From Roseibium denhamense (GTDB taxonomy: Bacteria; Pseudomonadota; Alphaproteobacteria; Rhizobiales; Stappiaceae), in the NCBI RefSeq assembly GCF_009711415.1, contig NZ_SMLZ01000112.1:173733-237732 (forward strand): a DNA stretch of 64,000 nucleotides, read 5' to 3'. Below are positions 54,044 through 64,000 of this stretch, one piece after another (the stretch's first letter is position 1; every line of letters begins with the position of its first letter). The notes beneath the pieces were generated by a model that saw only the letters and a program-made list of their open reading frames with translations, had not been told where the DNA came from and did not search any database. Both the position numbers and the translations under genes were made by a program.

Positions 54044-54759
54044 GACCGGCACACCTCCATCGCCTGGGAGGTATAGAACCCAACGGACACTCTGTGGGAC
54101 CGGCCGGCTTTCCAGCCTGTCATGTGCGGCTGGTGGACCAATTGGTCGACAAGCCGTTCAGGATTGGCGGGATAAATCGCAGGCGCCCGGTCCGCACGTG
54201 GGAAAGCCTTGCCGATCATCAGCTTGGCTTTCAGCAGGCGCGAACTCGGCGCCAGCGTGAAAATCAGGCTTTTGCGGGTGCGCTCCGCGAATTGCTCCAG
54301 CACTTTCTTTGCATCTTCCGGAGCGTAGTGAATGAGGACGTCCATGGCTATGACCGCATCAAACCGGCCAAGATACGGGTCCAGCATGTCTCCGCTCTTG
54401 AACGTCACGGTACCGGCCGGACTGGTGTTTGTCCGTCCGATCTGTTCTGCCGCCCGCTGACGTGCGAAGGACACCATTTGTGCTGACAGATCGATACCGA
54501 CGACATCGGCGCCGCGTCCCATAAGCTCCATTGACAGCACACCTGACCCGCAGCCGGCGTCCAGAATGCGCCAGCCGGACAGATCCTGCGGCAGCCAGCT
54601 TGCAAGGGTTGAGCGCATGGCCTCGCGGCCTTGACGCACGGTTGCCCGGATGCCGCTCACCGGCTGATCTCCGGTCAGCTTCTTCCAGGCGTCCAGCGCC
54701 GTGCGATCGAAGTAGTGTTCGATCTCGCCGATCCGCTGGTGGTAGCTGGCTCGTGTCAT
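54040..54759 (-). CDS. bchM: Mg-protoporphyrin IX O-methyltransferase
   Basis: A 239-residue SAM-dependent methyltransferase; the SAM motif is 'WRILDAGCGSGVLSMELMGR' near residue 62, with 'VIAMDVLIHYAPEDAKKVLE' near 135. It methylates the ring C propionate before the AcsF cyclase step. The gene is coupled to lhaA by ATGA and follows bchL by 17 bp. Confidence 0.94.
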   Translation of the reverse strand: MTRASYHQRIGEIEHYFDRTALDAWKKLTGDQPVSGIRATVRQGREAMRSTLASWLPQDLSGWRILDAGCGSGVLSMELMGRGADVVGIDLSAQMVSFARQRAAEQIGRTNTSPAGTVTFKSGDMLDPYLGRFDAVIAMDVLIHYAPEDAKKVLEQFAERTRKSLIFTLAPSSRLLKAKLMIGKAFPRADRAPAIYPANPERLVDQLVHQPHMTGWKAGRSHRVSVGFYTSQAMEVCRS

Positions 54760-54776
54760 GGCCGTCTCAAACCTTC

Positions 54777-59438
<4,662 letters not shown>

Positions 59439-59464
<26 letters not shown>

Positions 59465-60953
59465 CGTACAACGTCTCCACGGTTATCGGGTGTATGCCGT
59501 TATCGGCAGCAAAGGTCTCGGTGTTGCGGCGTGCCTTGCCGCGGACAAAAAACGGAACTTTCTTTAGCTCCCGTTCAGCCTCGTCAGTCCAAAGTGACGC
59601 CGCATTGGGCAGGGTGATCTGATCGCTAACCGAGCCATCTCCCGCCTTTGCGTCGCTTACGGCGCCCGTCGCGGGGCTGTGAGCATGCAAATGGGAGGCG
59701 GTTGCCCCGTCATTGAACTCAAAGTCATCGCGGAACATCGACAAGAGATGCTCCTCCAGGCCCATCATCAGCGGGTGGACCCAGCTGTCGAAGATGACAT
59801 TGGCCCCTTCGAAGCCCATTTGCGGCGAGTACCGCGCCGGAAAGTCCTGAACGTGGACCGGCGAAGAAATCACGGCACAGGGGACCCGCAGGCGCTTGGC
59901 GATATGGCGTTCCATCTGCGTGCCGAGAACCAGTTCCGGGCGCGCCTCGATAATCGCGTCTTCGACAACCAGGTGATCATCGGTGATCAGTGCGTCGAGC
60001 CCGTATTCCTTGGCTGCAGCGCGGGCATCACGGGCGAATTCGCGCATGTAAGTTCCAAGGCCACAAACCTGGAAACCGAGTTCATTGGCGGCAATGCGCG
60101 CAGCTGCGATGGCGTGGGTTGCATCGCCGAAAATAAAGACACGCTTTCCAGTAAGGTATGTGCTGTCGATGGACCGGGAGTACCAAGTCAGCCGGTCTCC
60201 GTCTTGCCGGACTTCATTCTCCGCCTCCAAACCAGCCATTGCCCTTGCTTCCGCGACAAAGAGGCGGGTTTCGCCAACACCGATGGGCACCCGTGACAGG
60301 AACGGCATGCCGTAGGCTTTTTGCAGCCAGCGGGCGGTTGTCTCGGCAATTTCAGGATAAAGAACAATATTGAAAGCCGCGTCCGGTAACTGGGCAAGGT
60401 CCTCGGGACGGGCGCCAAGCGGCGCCACCACGCGAACGTCCAGACCATTTGAGGTCAAAAGCGCCGTGATTTCACGCACGTCATCCCGGTTCCGGAACCC
60501 TAAGGACGTCGGGCCCAAAATGTTGCAGCTGTTTGCCGGAACATTGTCCGGGCGCTGCCGGTTTCCGGCGCAGGCACGCACAAGACGATAGAAGGTCTCG
60601 GCGGCGCCCCATGTTTCCTTCTTCTGATAGGACGGCAACTCAAGAGGCACGACCGGAATATTGAGGTCCAGCGTTTTTGCCAGACCGCCCGGATCATCCT
60701 GAAGAAGTTCGGCGGTACAGGACGCACCCACGAGCACGGCGCTTGGCTTGAAACGGTCAACCGCTTCCTTGCAAGCGAGTTTGAAGATATCAGCCGTCGA
60801 CGCGCCAAGATCGCGGGCCTGGAATGTTGTATAGGTCACCGGAGGCCGGCTGTCCCGCCGCTCGATCATGGTGAACAGCAGATCCGCATAGGTATCGCCT
60901 TGCGGGGCATGCAGAACGTAGTGCACACCTTCCATGGAAGCGGCAATGCGCAT
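59439..60953 (-). CDS. bchB: Light-independent protochlorophyllide reductase subunit B (apparent 5' frameshift)
   Basis: A 504-residue NifK-like protein in the open frame starting at [20 protein letters not shown]. That Asp (residue 20) corresponds to Asp36, a ligand of the NB cluster in Rhodobacter BchB. The family normally begins about 16 residues earlier ([19 protein letters not shown]). That lead can be read here, but split between frames: ATG at 60999 behind AAGGAGGCGGCGTC gives MQLSM, then a shift near 60984 is needed to read [13 protein letters not shown]. Two bases of a TGG codon appear to be missing. Either the native start is at 60953, or the gene is frameshifted or misassembled. 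It overlaps bchH by 26 bp. Confidence 0.9.
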
Positions 60954-60989
60954 GGCACCGACATGGGGCGGTCCCTCATAGGTACATGC

Positions 60990-62848
<1,859 letters not shown>

Positions 62849-62918
62849 GCGTTCCTCCCTCCCGGCCCCTGCCAAGGGGCGCGGCAGATGAGGAAGGGTA
62901 ACGCTAGAAAACCAAAAG

Positions 62919-62936
62919 TGTCAACTTAGATTGACG
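62919..62936. promoter_or_regulatory. PpsR/CrtJ-type box upstream of bchF (one-base variant)
   Basis: TGTCAACTTAGATTGACG matches TGT-N12-ACA except at its last base. It sits 71 bp before the bchF start, in the spacer shared with the divergent ppaA-like gene. Confidence 0.7.
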
Positions 62937-62952
62937 TATATTTTTGTTTACA
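62935..62952. promoter_or_regulatory. Second, weaker PpsR-like site upstream of bchF
   Basis: CGTATATTTTTGTTTACA fits C/TGT-N12-ACA and overlaps the previous site by two bases. The overlap makes simultaneous binding doubtful, but its AT-rich core resembles other sites in this window. Confidence 0.35.
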
Positions 62953-63064
62953 TAAAACAGCGGGGGAGTCATGCTAAGCAGGCTCACCTGTGCGCAGAAC
63001 TGCCCAAATCTCAGCACGACCGAGCCTGAATATAGGTCCGTACCGGGCAGGGAGGCCTACCGAC

Positions 63065-64000
63065 GTGAGGACGAACAACACCCCCGATCTGCAGGTTATC
63101 GCGGCCGATACGCACGATATCCGGTCTGGAGGCGACGATCTGCAGGCGGGACACGGTAGCAAGCACAGGCGGCAAGGCCGCCTGAGCGTCGGCGAGCAAG
63201 ACCGTCTCCGCCGATTGATAGAAGGCCCGGTCGCTGCCATGACCGCTGGATACCTCACAATCGATCTGGATCAGGGTCTCGACCGCGACCCGAATTTTGA
63301 GCTTGCGATACACACAACACGCGACAAGATTTTGGAGCCGCATATGCGGCTGTCGTCCCTGCGGGAGCACCTGGTTTCCTGCCTGCCCCAAGACGCATCG
63401 CCGATTATCACATTGCTTCTATTGGAAGCCGTCGCCCGGCAGCTCGGGCGGGAGTGGCTTCAAGATCAGGCGTCGATCGTGGATGTGTCCATTGCTTCGG
63501 CCCGGTTGCAGAACTGTATCCAGGCAATTGCATTGGAAGAAAGTGCCAAAATCCAGTCGAGAAATGCGCATTTTGTTCTGATCTGCTTGCCGGAAGGCGA
63601 AAAGCACAGCCTCATGCCCTATCTCACGGGTGCGCTGTTCGCCGCTAGCGGATGGCATCATGAAGTCTGTACTTACGAATCAGACGCCCGGGCCGATCTT
63701 CATGATGCCGCCAGCCGGGCTGATCTGATCTGTATTGGATGGTGCGACAGTCAACTAAAGTCTAATTTAAAGCGTTTGATTTCCGACGTGAGGTTGCATT
63801 CCGCCCCTAAAAGACCACCCATAATTGCAGGGGGCGCTGCAGCGCTTGACACTGTTGATTTCCTTGTTGGAATGGGGATTGACAGTATTTGCGACAGCGC
63901 CTATTCAGCATTGAAAGTCTCAGAGAATTTCAAAAATTTGGAAAAAGTCCTCCCGATTTCATCGCCTTTCTTTAACGCACCTGGCAGCATAATCCGCAGG
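63065..64000 (+). CDS. ppaA: PpaA/AerR-like cobalamin-binding antirepressor (3' end outside window)
   Basis: 312 codons are present, open to the right edge. The GTG at 63065 has GGAGG 9 bases upstream. The N-terminal ~150 residues are helical and charged ('LIEGPVAAMTAGYLTIDLDQ'). A B12-binding-type domain follows: 'FVLICLPEGEKHSLMPYLTG' with H181, which aligns with the cobalamin-ligating His of AerR (GEQHTLG-type motif), then 'PIIAGGAAALDTVDFLVGMG'. AerR/PpaA bind B12 and relieve PpsR/CrtJ repression. Divergence from bchF next to PpsR sites agrees. A ppsR gene is expected just beyond the window edge. Confidence 0.85.
   Translation, partial: MRTNNTPDLQVIAADTHDIRSGGDDLQAGHGSKHRRQGRLSVGEQDRLRRLIEGPVAAMTAGYLTIDLDQGLDRDPNFELAIHTTRDKILEPHMRLSSLREHLVSCLPQDASPIITLLLLEAVARQLGREWLQDQASIVDVSIASARLQNCIQAIALEESAKIQSRNAHFVLICLPEGEKHSLMPYLTGALFAASGWHHEVCTYESDARADLHDAASRADLICIGWCDSQLKSNLKRLISDVRLHSAPKRPPIIAGGAAALDTVDFLVGMGIDSICDSAYSALKVSENFKNLEKVLPISSPFFNAPGSIIRR

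Overview
The window reads as one contig from an aerobic anoxygenic phototrophic alphaproteobacterium. Evidence: a complete-looking purple-bacterial photosynthesis gene cluster (bch, crt, puf, puh); the oxygen-dependent cyclase acsF beside the light-independent reductase bchNBL; spheroidene-type carotenoid genes (crtCDF); repeated TGT-N12-ACA sites of the PpsR/CrtJ kind; and an AerR/PpaA-like cobalamin protein at the right edge. Gene content and style suggest Stappiaceae/Rhodobacterales (a Roseibium or Labrenzia relative). That placement is inference from memory of such clusters, not a search result.

Left part (1-14.8 kb), catabolism, transport and cell surface. A truncated xylose-type ABC binding protein diverges from a ROK repressor, whose gene overlaps a di-heme peroxidase-like protein and a CRTAC1-type repeat protein, each by ATGA. 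Then come preT and preA (reductive pyrimidine catabolism), a BCCT carrier with an overlapping 33-codon membrane ORF, and an NMT1/THI5-type binding protein divergent from an iodotyrosine-deiodinase-like flavoprotein. Palindromes close to the RutR consensus TTGACCAnnTGGTCAA lie upstream of preT and between the last two genes, so these loci may form one pyrimidine regulon. A flippase and a TupA-like ATP-grasp gene follow, divergently transcribed.

Middle-left (14.8-22.4 kb). A seven-gene V/A-type ATPase operon reads leftward in the order B-D-I-K-E-DUF2764-A. Its K subunit carries the residues that bind Na+ in Enterococcus hirae NtpK. It diverges directly from bchI.

Photosynthesis cluster (22.7-64 kb). 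bchIDO is followed by an unusual insert (an ATP-grasp gene, a cytochrome P450 and a membrane protein) and then crtI-crtB. crtC-crtD read leftward, divergent from the rightward run crtE-crtF-bchCXYZ-pufQBALM. This run ends in two terminators with no pufC or pufX behind pufM. The rest reads leftward from the bchF promoter: bchF-N-B-H-L-M, lhaA, puhA, puhB, a 101-codon ORF, acsF, puhE, hemA, idi, puhC and a possible 36-aa membrane peptide. A ppaA/aerR gene diverges from bchF and runs off the right end.

Points most worth checking: an apparent frameshift in the first codons of bchB; the P450/ATP-grasp/membrane-protein insert in a cluster where no crtA is seen; the predicted Na+-type V-ATPase; the RutR-linked deiodinase-like gene; and several small ORFs and hairpins in the puf and puh regions.
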